A DNA stretch of 64,000 bases from Butyrivibrio sp. WCD3002 (GTDB lineage Bacteria > Bacillota > Clostridia > Lachnospirales > Lachnospiraceae). The notes under the pieces were generated by a model. That model was given only the letters and a program-made list of their open reading frames with translations. It ran no database searches and was not told the origin of the DNA. The DNA is taken from the NCBI RefSeq assembly GCF_000424265.1, contig NZ_KE384155.1:1-64000 (forward strand), read 5' to 3'. Below are positions 6,590 to 14,756 of this stretch, one piece after another; the first letter of the stretch is position 1, and every line of letters starts with the position of its first letter. A program made the position numbers and the translations under genes.

Positions 6590-7267
6590 ATGAGAATACT
6601 TGTATTAAACGGAAGCCCTAAAAAGAAGAGCGATACATTTCGTATGACTGAGGCTTTTTTAAGGGGAATGGATAAAGAACAGGAAAATGTTATTGATGTA
6701 ATCAATGTAATTGATAAGAATATTGCACCATGTAAAGGGTGCTTTGGATGCTGGCAAAAAAAGGACGGGCATTGCGTAATTCAAGATGACCAGAACGAAA
6801 TTCTTGATCTGTATGTAAAGGCTGATGTCATTATTTGGAGCTTCCCGCTTTACTGTTATTCCATGCCATCGCATTTGAAAGCAGTGTTGGATAGAACGAT
6901 ACCGCTTGTAAAAAAGGGGATGGTAGAGGAGAGTAACGGAACTGTTCACCACGAAGCGCTGGTTGATTTTTCAAAGATCCATACAGTTGTGATAAGTGGA
7001 TGCGGTTTCCCCGATTGGGAGGGGAACTTCGATGCCTTGAAACAAATGTGCAATACATGTTTCGGAAATCTGGAAATGGTCTGTGTGCCTGAAGCACCGC
7101 TTTTTAATATTCCTGAAGCTGCTATTGTAGCTGAGCCTCTTCTTGAAAGCTTTGAAAAGGCAGGTGCTGAGTATGCATCAAATCTCAAATTATCTGATGA
7201 AACCAAAAAGATACTTGAAACTCCTATGATATCCAAGGAGGAATATCTTAAGGGAATTAATGGCTGA
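6590..7267 (+). CDS. Flavodoxin-fold NAD(P)H/FMN oxidoreductase
   Basis: This 225-residue protein opens with RILVLNGSPKKKSDTFRMTEAF, the FMN-phosphate loop of the NADPH-dependent FMN reductase family. It carries the CxGCxxCW motif (CKGCFGCWQKKDGHC) seen in members related to iron-sulfur flavoproteins, then SFPLYCYSMPSHLKAVLDR. Those cysteines could hold a metal site or be redox active. The start at 6590 follows AAAGGAGG; the nearer ATG at 6584 meets a stop after two codons. The role is probably electron transfer or detoxifying reduction; the substrate is unknown. Confidence 0.8.
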   Translation: MRILVLNGSPKKKSDTFRMTEAFLRGMDKEQENVIDVINVIDKNIAPCKGCFGCWQKKDGHCVIQDDQNEILDLYVKADVIIWSFPLYCYSMPSHLKAVLDRTIPLVKKGMVEESNGTVHHEALVDFSKIHTVVISGCGFPDWEGNFDALKQMCNTCFGNLEMVCVPEAPLFNIPEAAIVAEPLLESFEKAGAEYASNLKLSDETKKILETPMISKEEYLKGING

Positions 7268-7292
7268 GATGAACTGAGCAGAAATAGGGATT

Positions 7293-7421
7293 ATGAAAAA
7301 GAAAGAGATAATACGCAGCGCCTTCTTCTCAGAGCATTCAGATGAAGGCTATCCGATCTATAAAAAGGTCGGCTTTGAAGACAGGACTCAGAAATACATA
7401 GATATGCGTTTGAAGTTGTAA
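7293..7421 (+). pseudogene. C-terminal remnant of a GNAT acetyltransferase
   Basis: The 42-codon frame ends YPIYKKVGFEDRTQKYIDMR, the motif-B and end strand of a GNAT protein (family form: LY-EKLGF ... YM-L). The acetyl-CoA binding part is missing. It sits between the flavodoxin gene and a terminator and is best read as a deletion remnant. Confidence 0.6.
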
Positions 7422-7457
7422 GTGATGGCGCTTTATCGTAATATAAATAGAATTTAT

Positions 7458-7490
7458 GGCGTAGACGATACTGGTCTACGTCATTTTTTT
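7458..7490 (+). terminator. Terminator
   Basis: CGTAGAC (7460-7466) pairs with GTCTACG (7474-7480), followed by seven T residues. Confidence 0.8.
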
Positions 7491-7505
7491 AGTTAAGTGT
7501 GCGGC

Positions 7506-7534
7506 TTCAAAAGGGCTTCAAAAGATTTCAAAAG
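7506..7534. repeat. Three direct repeats of TTCAAAAG
   Basis: TTCAAAAG occurs at 7506-7513, 7517-7524 and 7527-7534, at 10-11 bp spacing, about one helix turn apart. It lies 120 bases upstream of the 54-residue ORF. The spacing suggests a protein-binding array; the binder is unknown. Confidence 0.4.
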
Positions 7535-7654
7535 GTAACAACATATAGATATAAAAACCAATGAATATTATGTTTTTAAACCCGGTTAAGAAGCATAATA
7601 CAGTCATAAGGAAAGTACAAACAACCAAATAAAAACATTTGAGGAGGTAATACC

Positions 7655-7819
7655 ATGAGATTTAATGACGTTCAGGATACAAGAAAAGCAGAAGTAAGAA
7701 AAGAGCAGAGAGATGCAGCAGTTCAGAAGATCTATTCACAGTTTGTAGAGAGACTTTCATGCATAACAATGTGCAACAGAAAAGCCGTCATGGCATTTGG
7801 AGCTACCTTCACAATTTGA
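7655..7819 (+). CDS. 54-residue protein of unknown function
   Basis: This small frame has a strong GAGGAGG ribosome site 7 bases before the ATG. The first 35 residues are charged and likely helical (MRFNDVQDTRKAEVRKEQRD onward). The end is hydrophobic and Cys-containing (SCITMCNRKAVMAFGATFTI). I recognise no family. It lies between a terminator (7458-7490) and the AraC-type gene and could be a genuine small protein or the start of a gene broken before the AraC gene. The stretch 7422-7654 otherwise holds only the terminator and three TTCAAAAG repeats. Confidence 0.45.
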   Translation: MRFNDVQDTRKAEVRKEQRDAAVQKIYSQFVERLSCITMCNRKAVMAFGATFTI

Positions 7820-7938
7820 TAAAATATCTTTAGTAGGAGCTGGGAGCCGTTATCGCACGTACTATGGGCGATTACGGATCCCGTATCCGACCGGGCTCTG
7901 TCAGATATGAACTAGCGTTTATAGAGGTGACGACATTT

Positions 7939-8715
7939 ATGCAGGATAAAGTGATTAAAAAAATGGATGCTGCGCTTTCGGACTACCTGTTTAAGCAGCG
8001 CGAAGAGGAATTTGTTCATGAGACATTAAGCCAGGAGATGTCCTCCTTTGAGCTGGTCAAAAACGGAGAAATATCTGCACTGAAGAAGGCTCTTGTAAGG
8101 CACAGAAAGAAAACTTTCCCAAAGCTGTCAGAATCTCCACTTCAGCAGCAGAGATATCTATTCGTTTCAACCATAACGACCTGCTGCAGATTCTGCATTG
8201 AAGGCGGTATGCCGTCAGATGAGTCCTATGGTATGTCGGATCTGTATATACGCAGAATGGATGCCATGAATTCAGTAAATGATATCAAGGCATTATATGA
8301 GGAAATGATGCTTGATTATGCTGAAAGGATGAAGGGGTATCACGACCAGTACAAGGAGTATTCACCAAAGATTCTCCAGTGCATGGACTATATTGAAAAC
8401 CATTTGCATGACAGGATAACTGTACAGATGCTTGCTGATGAGCATGAGATGAATGCGTCCTGGTTGTCTACGGTTTTTGCAAAAGAGGTCGGGATGCCAG
8501 TATCGGATTATATCAGACATAAGAAGCTTACAGCAGCAAAATATCTTCTTTCCTACAACGAGTACAGCTGCACAGATATAGCTGAATATCTGGGATTCGC
8601 CGGGGAGAGTCATTTTTCTGCACTTTTCAAAAAATATGAAGGCGTTACGCCTAAGGAATACAGAAAGAAAACCTATAACAAATCATTTACCAGCATGGGA
8701 AGGAGAGGTGAATAA
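7939..8715 (+). CDS. AraC family transcriptional regulator
   Basis: From 7939 the protein has 258 residues. The last 100 form the double helix-turn-helix of AraC/XylS regulators: LADEHEMNASWLSTVFAKEV, then CTDIAEYLGFAGESHFSALF and the closing KYEGVTPKEYRKK. The N-terminal half is a helical sensor of unknown ligand. The start at 7939 has AGAGGTGA at good distance. The frame also extends up to an ATG at 7864 without a ribosome site, and those extra residues (GSRIRPGSVRYELAFIEVT) look protein-like, so the gene may have lost its original 5' end. It stands 1 base before the SDR gene and probably controls this cluster. Confidence 0.8.
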   Translation: MQDKVIKKMDAALSDYLFKQREEEFVHETLSQEMSSFELVKNGEISALKKALVRHRKKTFPKLSESPLQQQRYLFVSTITTCCRFCIEGGMPSDESYGMSDLYIRRMDAMNSVNDIKALYEEMMLDYAERMKGYHDQYKEYSPKILQCMDYIENHLHDRITVQMLADEHEMNASWLSTVFAKEVGMPVSDYIRHKKLTAAKYLLSYNEYSCTDIAEYLGFAGESHFSALFKKYEGVTPKEYRKKTYNKSFTSMGRRGE

Positions 8716-8716
8716 C

Positions 8717-9544
8717 ATGAAAACATGGCTTATTACTGGCTGCTCAGAGGGTGGAATTGGTGCGGGAATCGCGAAAAATGCTCTTGAAAGAGGCTACAAC
8801 GTGGTAGTTACTGCGAGAAATACTGATAAAGTAAAAAACATAGTGGCAAAGTATCCTGAAACAGCTCTTGCTGTGGTGTTGGATGTTACGGATAAAAACA
8901 GCATTAAAAACTGTGTTAAGACTGCAACCGATAAATTTGGTAAGATAGATGTCCTTGTAAACAATGCAGGTTATGCATACAGATCTTCAGTCGAGGAAGC
9001 TGAAGATGAAGGTGTACGAAAGATGTTTGATACAAACTTCTTCGGGGCAGTTGAAATGATCAAAGCTGTCCTTCCCGGAATGAGAGAGAATAAAAGTGGT
9101 GCCATAATAAACATATCGTCAATAGGAGCAGCCCGTACAGGCGCAGCTTCCGGCTATTATGCTGCAAGTAAGGCAGCGTTGGAACTGATGTCAGAAGGGC
9201 TTTATGCTGAGATGAAGCCCTTGGGAATTAAGGTGATGATTGTGGAACCCGGTGCTTTCAGGACACATTTTTATGACAGCTCACTTAAAGGGTCAAAGAA
9301 CACGCTGGAGGATTATAAAGATACTGCCTGGCTTCGTTCTGTTGAACAGAATGTGAACAAGGCACAGCAGCCCGGAGATCCGGATAAGGCAGGTATTCCT
9401 CTAATAGAAGCTATTGAGAGTGATGAGACTCCTTTAAGGCTTCTTCTTGGAACAGATGCTATTTCAGCAGTCCGGGGTGCATTAAATGCCAGACTTAATG
9501 AGATAGATAAGTGGGAGAAAATATCTGTAAAGACAGATTATTAA
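8717..9544 (+). CDS. Short-chain dehydrogenase/reductase (SDR)
   Basis: This 275-residue classical SDR has the Rossmann glycine motif TGCSEGGIG (residues 7-15), NNAG near residue 86, the catalytic Ser in NISSIG and YxxxK in YAASKAALE near residue 149. After the PGAFRTHF segment the protein follows the pattern of SDRs acting on ketones or aldehydes; the substrate is not evident. The start at 8717 is preceded by GGAGAGGTG, which lies within the end of the AraC gene, so the two are translationally linked. It fits the local group of flavodoxins and an aldo/keto reductase. Confidence 0.85.
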   Translation: MKTWLITGCSEGGIGAGIAKNALERGYNVVVTARNTDKVKNIVAKYPETALAVVLDVTDKNSIKNCVKTATDKFGKIDVLVNNAGYAYRSSVEEAEDEGVRKMFDTNFFGAVEMIKAVLPGMRENKSGAIINISSIGAARTGAASGYYAASKAALELMSEGLYAEMKPLGIKVMIVEPGAFRTHFYDSSLKGSKNTLEDYKDTAWLRSVEQNVNKAQQPGDPDKAGIPLIEAIESDETPLRLLLGTDAISAVRGALNARLNEIDKWEKISVKTDY

Positions 9545-9559
9545 AAGCAGGAAGGAGAC

Positions 9560-9736
9560 ATGGCTATGAAAGTACTTATCATTAACGGAAGCCCAAGAAT
9601 TGGCGGCAACACGTCTATCGCAATTAAATGGTCCAGTGGTGCTACGGGAATTCATGGAGCAAGTCCCAGTTTGCGCGCCACTCCGGAGATTCATTGTATG
9701 AAGAAATATCATAATCTCTTGAACCAGTTTATGTAA
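9560..9736 (+). pseudogene. N-terminal remnant of an NADPH-dependent FMN reductase
   Basis: The frame begins MAMKVLIINGSPRIGGNTSI with a good GGAG ribosome site. This is the FMN-phosphate loop of a flavodoxin-fold reductase, but homology stops after about 20 residues. The frame then runs into sequence complementary to the LysR gene end and stops after 58 codons. The rest of the usual 180-200 residue protein is missing. Confidence 0.75.
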
Positions 9737-10548
9737 TTCTTATACTCTGACTTCAGACAAATACAGTAGAAGTCCATTTGTGCATCTTTATCAGAAAACG
9801 GAACAGAGAATCTGTTGTGACGCATTCCAAGAACACGGTTGGTAAGATCGGTCGAAAATGTTGGCAGGGATGAAGTCTCTGCCACTTCCATAAGTGATTC
9901 TGTTCCCGATTGAAGAAGGAATTTTGATTTTGGCATATGCTTTCGGACGATGGCATCCCATACTCCGACTTCAGATACCATAAGAAAACTTTCACCATCC
10001 ATTTGCTTGAACGTGATGGAGCTTTCATATGCAAGTTTATGCTCCGGTATTAGTGATGCACAAAGGTGTTCTGAGCCGCAGTGCTGGGAATGATAAAGCT
10101 CACCTTCAAGCTGATGGTTGAGTATTATCATCTGATATGTTTTGTTATTAAGCCCTGTAATAAGGGTTTCTTCATCTGTCATCTCTGTTGATAATGCCAT
10201 ATTAGAAAATGTCGTTGATAGTCTTGGCATCAGCTCAAGAAGCGGACCAGGTGCACAGGATCCTACAGTTATGGTCTTGCTTCTTCTGTCAGAAAGACGT
10301 ACCTGTTCTTCCATGGCCTCATGCATGTGAAGAATATCTTCTGCATATTCTGCAGCTATCTTACCTGTATCATTAAGATACAGTCTTTTTTTCTCCCTCT
10401 CAAAAAGCTTTACTCCAAACTCGTCCTCGAGCTTGCTCATGGATCTGGTAAGTGTAGGCTGCGTAAGATGAAGTGCTTCTGCTGCTTCGGATAATGTTCT
10501 GTGATTCTTAAAAGCTACAAGGTGCTCCAGAAGATATGTCTCGATCAT
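9709..10548 (-). CDS. LysR family transcriptional regulator
   Basis: This 279-residue protein has the N-terminal LysR helix-turn-helix (HLVAFKNHRTLSEAAEALHL and TQPTLTRSMSKLEDEFGVKLFER, residues 8-52) and a C-terminal effector domain in the usual place. It is divergently transcribed from a flavodoxin and an aldo/keto reductase, the classic LysR layout, with a palindromic site in the gap. The 3' end overlaps the truncated FMN reductase remnant on the other strand. The co-inducer is unknown; target genes suggest a redox or electrophile signal (inference). Confidence 0.9.
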   Translation of the reverse strand: MIETYLLEHLVAFKNHRTLSEAAEALHLTQPTLTRSMSKLEDEFGVKLFEREKKRLYLNDTGKIAAEYAEDILHMHEAMEEQVRLSDRRSKTITVGSCAPGPLLELMPRLSTTFSNMALSTEMTDEETLITGLNNKTYQMIILNHQLEGELYHSQHCGSEHLCASLIPEHKLAYESSITFKQMDGESFLMVSEVGVWDAIVRKHMPKSKFLLQSGTESLMEVAETSSLPTFSTDLTNRVLGMRHNRFSVPFSDKDAQMDFYCICLKSEYKNYINWFKRL

Positions 10549-10566
10549 GATAAACTCCCAAAGATT

Positions 10567-10587
10567 AATATACGCAACAAGTATATT
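10567..10587. promoter_or_regulatory. LysR-type operator
   Basis: AATATAC-GCAACAA-GTATATT is a perfect 7-bp inverted repeat with T-N11-A geometry, 19 bases from the lysR start. A further half site AATATAC lies at 10618-10624 toward the flavodoxin gene. This arrangement fits a repression site plus an activation half site. Confidence 0.65.
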
Positions 10588-10681
10588 ATAATACGAAAGT
10601 TCAATTTTACACAGCTGAATATACGGGGTATCATCAAAACATAGAACATAAACATCGTTTATAAAACAGGAGGCGGTTTAA

Positions 10682-11155
10682 ATGAAGACACTTGTAGCGT
10701 ATTTCTCATGGAGCGGAAATACAGAAAAGATTGCCAAACGGATTGTGGCGAAGACCGGAGCTGATATGTTCAGGATCGAGCGAAAGGTACCCTACAGTGA
10801 AGATTACAACACTTGTGCATATAGAGAGGCAAAGGAAGAGATAGAAAAGAAGATAAGACCGGAGATAAAGACACCTCTTCCGGATGTGGAAAAATACGAC
10901 AGCTTGATTCTGGCATTTCCTATCTGGTGGTACACATCACCGCTTCCTGTATGGAGATTTTTGGAATCCTATCCGGACTGGAAAGGAAAAAAGATTTATC
11001 TTTTTGCGAACTCTTATACAGATGATCATAACTACATGACCACATCACTTAAGGATGCAAAAGCGTCAGCAAGAAATGCGGATGTTGTTGCTGGACTATT
11101 TAACAAGGAAATAGAAGGGCTGGATGAATGGCTCACACAAAATAATTTCAGATAA
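10682..11155 (+). CDS. Flavodoxin
   Basis: This 157-residue protein has the flavodoxin phosphate loop in VAYFSWSGNTEKIAKRI and the FMN-flanking loops FPIWWYTSPLP and FANSYTD. It is a soluble electron carrier or a small NAD(P)H-linked quinone-type reductase of the flavodoxin_4 kind. A strong AGGAGG ribosome site precedes the start. It is 17 bases from the aldo/keto reductase gene and probably co-transcribed under LysR control. Confidence 0.85.
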   Translation: MKTLVAYFSWSGNTEKIAKRIVAKTGADMFRIERKVPYSEDYNTCAYREAKEEIEKKIRPEIKTPLPDVEKYDSLILAFPIWWYTSPLPVWRFLESYPDWKGKKIYLFANSYTDDHNYMTTSLKDAKASARNADVVAGLFNKEIEGLDEWLTQNNFR

Positions 11156-11172
11156 GAAGGAGGATTTCTATT

Positions 11173-12030
11173 ATGGAGTACATTACACTTAACACAGGAG
11201 CAAAGATGCCACTTGAGGGATTTGGAGTATTTCAGATTCCGGACTTAAAAGAATGCGAAGAGGTAGTTTATAACGCTATCAAGACAGGATACCGTCTTAT
11301 CGATACCGCAGCCGCTTATGCAAATGAAGAAGCTGTTGGAAAAGCAGTTGCCCGTGCTATTTCTGATGGTCTTACCACAAGGGAAGAGCTTTTCATAACC
11401 ACCAAAGTGTGGGTCAATGATATGAAGAGTGAGGACGCTGCTTATGAGGCAGTAAAGACATCGCTTGGTAAGATGGAACTCGATTATGCAGATCTCATTC
11501 TCCTTCATCAGCCAATGGGTGATTACTTCGCTGCTTATCGCGGAATCACAAAGGCATACAAGGAAGGATTGACCAAGGCTATAGGTGTAGCAAATTTCTA
11601 TCCTGCTATTCTTACAAACCTCTGCGAGACAGTAGAAATAATTCCGGCTGTAAATCAGGTAGAGCTTCATCCCTTCTTTGCACAGGAAGCAGCACTTGAG
11701 AATATGAAGGCTTATGGCGTTGTTCCTCAGGCCTGGGGACCTCTTGCAGAAGGAAAACATGGGATTTTCACAGATCCTGTTCTTACAGAGATTGGAAAGA
11801 AGTATGATAAGAGTGCAGCACAGGTTGCTTTGAAGTGGAATGCCCAGCGAGGTGTTTCCATCATCCCCAAGTCAGTGCATGTGGAGAGAATGGAACAGAA
11901 CATCGATATCTGGGATTTTGAACTCACTGATGAAGAGATGGCTAAGGTGGCTGCCAAGGATCTGGGACACAGCGAGATCGTAAACCATGATAGTCCTGAG
12001 TTTGTGAAGTTCGTACTGAATCTGCATTGA
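11173..12030 (+). CDS. Aldo/keto reductase
   Basis: This 285-residue (alpha/beta)8 NADPH-dependent reductase has the AKR tetrad Asp44, Tyr49, Lys78 and His112, in the contexts LIDTAAAYANEE, ITTKVWV and LLHQPMGD. The C-terminal cofactor motif IPKSVHVERMEQN is present. It reduces aldehydes or ketones, probably 2,5-diketogluconate- or methylglyoxal-like substrates (family knowledge). It is the second gene of the LysR-controlled pair and is followed by a long hairpin at 12127. Confidence 0.9.
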   Translation: MEYITLNTGAKMPLEGFGVFQIPDLKECEEVVYNAIKTGYRLIDTAAAYANEEAVGKAVARAISDGLTTREELFITTKVWVNDMKSEDAAYEAVKTSLGKMELDYADLILLHQPMGDYFAAYRGITKAYKEGLTKAIGVANFYPAILTNLCETVEIIPAVNQVELHPFFAQEAALENMKAYGVVPQAWGPLAEGKHGIFTDPVLTEIGKKYDKSAAQVALKWNAQRGVSIIPKSVHVERMEQNIDIWDFELTDEEMAKVAAKDLGHSEIVNHDSPEFVKFVLNLH

Positions 12031-12126
12031 TTGGAGAGGGAGTTTTTTATATCATGCGTGCCAATGTTAGATGCTGGAAATGAGAGCATTTCTGCTTAAT
12101 TGAGATTTGTTAATTATTTCCGTTAG

Positions 12127-12190
12127 AATCATTATATTTTTCGGCGAGAGAGGCAAAGAGGCCTTTCATCGAAAGATATAATGATTTTTT
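12127..12190 (+). terminator. Long hairpin with T-run after the aldo/keto reductase
   Basis: AATCATTATAT (12127-12137) pairs perfectly with ATATAATGATT (12176-12186), followed by TTTT. Inner bases (TTTCG/CGAAA) extend the stem. It is about 100 bases after the stop codon. Confidence 0.6.
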
Positions 12191-12225
12191 GATGGACAAA
12201 GCCATGGTGGATTATCACCGATTGA

Positions 12226-12852
12226 TGATAATGATGAGACTATAACGAAATATCGAATGAAAGAGTTGTTGTGTTTATAGATGAAATACAGTGGCTTGAT
12301 ACTCCTAGAGCTAGATTTATGACAGGATTTGAAGCCTTTTGGAACGGATGGGCTTGCCATAAAAAGAACCTAATGGTGATTGTGTGTGGTAGTTCAAGTT
12401 CCTGGATATTGGAAAACATTATAAATAATCATGGTGGACTCTATGGGAGAGTTACTTATGAGATGAAACTGAGCACCTTTTCATTGGTAGAAAATGAGAA
12501 GTATTTAGAGTCTAGAGGAATCAGTATGTCCAGGTATGATATTACACAGGGATAACTGATAGTGGTGAGTTATCCAGGCGCCTAAATGCCCTAATGGCAG
12601 GCGATTTTATAATAAAATACAATTCATTTGGCGACAGCAAAAGAAATGAGAATTATAAGCTTGTAGATCCATTCTGTATCTTTTATCTTACTTTTGTAAA
12701 TGGTAGCAAGAGCGGCAAAAAAATTGCTTCGTGAAAAGATATCAAAGAAGGCGACTATTCACAATACACTTATCACCACGTACGGGCTTAAAAAGAGTAA
12801 CTATTATGGGGATTTTATTCATGTATTAACTATTGATCAATTATTTGTATGA
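12226..12852 (+). pseudogene. Decayed AAA ATPase (DUF234-type)
   Basis: Pieces of one protein appear in order but in different frames. They are the Walker B region (VVVFIDEIQWLDTPRARF), WNGWACHKKNLMVIVCGSSS, NNHGGLYGRV, then KYNSFGDSKRNENYKLVDPF and the tail LITTYGLKKSNYYGDF. Together they match the archaeal-type ATPase family with a C-terminal DUF234 domain. The N-terminal Walker A part is missing, the middle is deleted and at least one frameshift is present. Such ATPases are widespread in rumen Firmicutes as multi-copy genes of unclear role. Confidence 0.75.
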
Positions 12853-12853
12853 A

Positions 12854-12952
12854 AAGATCAGCGGTTTTGAAAAGTGGTACGCAACAGGAAACTTGAGGGA
12901 ACAAGTCCCGTATGCTCCACTAAGTAAGTTATATCGGGATAGAATGAAGTGA
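12854..12952 (+). pseudogene. Short C-terminal gene fragment of unknown family
   Basis: A frame with no start codon reads KISGFEKWYATGNLREQVPY and then APLSKLYRDRMK before a stop, directly before a terminator. It has the look of a protein end followed by its own terminator, left after a deletion. I do not recognise the family. Confidence 0.3.
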
Positions 12953-12992
12953 AAAACAGGGTCTTTTCAGTGTATGAGAAGGCCTGTTTTTG
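12952..12992 (+). terminator. Terminator
   Basis: AAAAACAGG pairs with CCTGTTTTT around an inner partly paired segment (GTCTTTTC with GAGAAGG). Confidence 0.7.
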
Positions 12993-13052
12993 TTATTGAG
13001 CTATTGTGATATCAGAGAAATGAGGACTGCTACAATTATTTGAAGGTTTACG

Positions 13053-13475
13053 ATGGATACTGGGTTTGTGAGTGATAAATTAACAGTATATTTTGATGAT
13101 CCTTTCTGGGTAGGAGTTTTTGAACACGTTGACAATGGGAAATTATCTGTGGCAAAAGTGATTTTTGGTGCAGAACCCAAGGATTACGAAGTTCAGGAGT
13201 TTGTTATCAGAAACTATTGTCGGTTGAAATTTAGCCCTGCTGTAGATACAGTGGTAAAGGAAAGCAAAAGAAATCCGAAGAGATTACAACGTGATGCCAA
13301 GAAAACGGTTCTGGGAAAAGGTATCGGAACAAAATCTCAGCAGGCATTAAAGCTGCAGCAAGAGCAGAACAAGCTTGAACGCAAGGTCAAAAGCCGGGAG
13401 CAGAAAGAGGAAGAAGAGTTAAGACTATTTAAACTAAAACAGCAGAAAAGGAAAGAAAAGCATAAAGGTAAATAG
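13053..13475 (+). CDS. yjdF: YjdF family protein
   Basis: This 140-residue protein has an N-terminal beta-rich part (KLTVYFDDPFWVGVFE, LSVAKVIFGAEPKDYEVQEF) and a strongly basic, coiled C-terminus (residues 88-140, rich in K, R, E and Q). This matches the YjdF (DUF2992) family. In many Firmicutes yjdF is preceded by an RNA that senses azaaromatic compounds; here only about 60 bases separate it from a terminator and no such RNA is seen. Function is unknown, perhaps protection from aromatic compounds. The ATG at 13053 has a TTGAAGG ribosome site. Confidence 0.8.
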   Translation: MDTGFVSDKLTVYFDDPFWVGVFEHVDNGKLSVAKVIFGAEPKDYEVQEFVIRNYCRLKFSPAVDTVVKESKRNPKRLQRDAKKTVLGKGIGTKSQQALKLQQEQNKLERKVKSREQKEEEELRLFKLKQQKRKEKHKGK

Positions 13476-13498
13476 ATGACATTTTGAAGGAGGATCGT

Positions 13499-13981
13499 AT
13501 GCAAAGAATTATTGTTTATTTTTCATTGGAAGGTAACACAGAGTACATAGCAGATGAAATGGCAAAGGGGCTTTCAGCAGATAAATTAAGGCTAATTCCC
13601 AAGAAAGCATACGCTACAGGCGGCTTTTCAAAATTTTTCTGGGGCGGAAAGAGTGCGGTTATGGCAGAGAAGCCTGAGCTTGAGCCTTACGATGTGGACT
13701 TGTCTGCTTATGATGAGATTATTTTTGGATTTCCTGTATGGGCAAGTACCTTCACACCACCGCTAAGGACATTTATTTTGGAGAACAAAGAGGGATTAAA
13801 AGGTAAAACTATAGCCGCATTTGCCTGTCAGAGCGGTGCCGGGGCTGAGAAAGCTTTTTCTAAGCTAAAGGATTGTATCGGAATTGACAGTTTTGCTGCC
13901 ACAGCAATTTTCATAGATCCGAAGGATAAGCCTTCAGAAGAAAATGAACATAAACTAAACGAGTTTTGCAAAATGCTATAA
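13499..13981 (+). CDS. Flavodoxin
   Basis: The 160-residue flavodoxin has its phosphate loop in IVYFSLEGNTEYIADEM and the second FMN loop in GFPVWASTFTPPLRTF. It is the third flavodoxin-fold gene in 7 kb but clearly divergent from the others. The ATG at 13499 follows GAAGGAGG; a TTG at 13484 would include the ribosome site itself and is rejected. It probably shares a transcript with yjdF and ends in a terminator. Confidence 0.85.
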   Translation: MQRIIVYFSLEGNTEYIADEMAKGLSADKLRLIPKKAYATGGFSKFFWGGKSAVMAEKPELEPYDVDLSAYDEIIFGFPVWASTFTPPLRTFILENKEGLKGKTIAAFACQSGAGAEKAFSKLKDCIGIDSFAATAIFIDPKDKPSEENEHKLNEFCKML

Positions 13982-13995
13982 TGATTAGTAGTGTA

Positions 13996-14034
13996 AAACA
14001 GACCTATATCCGTGCAAAGGTAGGTCTGTTTTTG
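13996..14034 (+). terminator. Terminator
   Basis: AACAGACCTA (13997-14006) pairs with TAGGTCTGTT (14021-14030), followed by TTT. Confidence 0.85.
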
Positions 14035-14080
14035 ATTTTAAGATAATATAGAATTAAGAAAAAAGTAGGAGGGCAGAGGA

Positions 14081-14740
14081 TTGACTGATACAGCAAGATT
14101 AGTTTTGGCAATTATAGGAATAGTCGGCGGTGTCCTGTGTGCGACAGCTGATCTGTTTTTGGATTTAAAGGGACCGGATAACAGGAAGCTTGGAAAAATG
14201 GGAGTGATCGACAGCGCATGGGAGAGAATGGCGCACTTTAGGTTTGTGCTTTCCGGGATATTGGTGATGTTTGCCGTCCCCATGTATTCATGCGGATTTA
14301 TATCCCTGATGCAGCTGGATGGAAATTATGCAATAAGCGCCATGATTCTTAGAATTATATTTTTATGCGGGGCCATGGGCGGCTTTATGATACACATTTT
14401 CCTGTGTCTGCAGCCGACCATATATCAGATCATCATGAAAAAGAATGATCAGGAGCTGGCTGAGGAAGTGATAAATAGCATATTCAGACAGATATATGTT
14501 CCGTTTTTTACGCTATATGCCATGTTGGTCATCATACCGTCTATTGCAGTTATGGCTTTCATAATAAAAGGCGTATTGCCGCTGCCTTTGTGGTGCGTGC
14601 TGCTGAATCCGGTGGTTTTCCAGATTATCGGCTTTATTCTAAGGGCAACGAAATTAAAGATATTCATAGATGCGCCAAGCTGCTGCGCAGCAAGCCTGGG
14701 ACTTGCTGCCTATGGAGTACTTGCGCTGATTAGTTTGTAA
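14081..14740 (+). CDS. Polytopic membrane protein of unknown function
   Basis: The 219 residues contain about six hydrophobic helices. The start is a TTG with AGGAGG 8 bases upstream; no ATG is suitably placed. I see no catalytic signature. A resemblance to the DUF6796-type group of integral membrane proteins is possible but uncertain. Notable residues are a conserved-looking DLFLDLKGPD near the N-terminus and a CC pair (APSCCAASLG) near the C-terminus. It is 17 bases before the erythromycin-esterase-like gene, so the two are probably co-transcribed and both work at the membrane. Confidence 0.65.
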   Translation: MTDTARLVLAIIGIVGGVLCATADLFLDLKGPDNRKLGKMGVIDSAWERMAHFRFVLSGILVMFAVPMYSCGFISLMQLDGNYAISAMILRIIFLCGAMGGFMIHIFLCLQPTIYQIIMKKNDQELAEEVINSIFRQIYVPFFTLYAMLVIIPSIAVMAFIIKGVLPLPLWCVLLNPVVFQIIGFILRATKLKIFIDAPSCCAASLGLAAYGVLALISL

Positions 14741-14756
14741 ATATCGGAGGGAAGGA

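Noticed and set aside
12271..12555. Intact 94-residue gene
   Set aside because: It matches the middle of a larger ATPase, has no ribosome site, and related pieces continue in other frames.
12990..13052. yjdF-type riboswitch upstream of yjdF
   Set aside because: Only about 60 bases separate the upstream terminator from the start, too short for that RNA, and no matching elements are seen.
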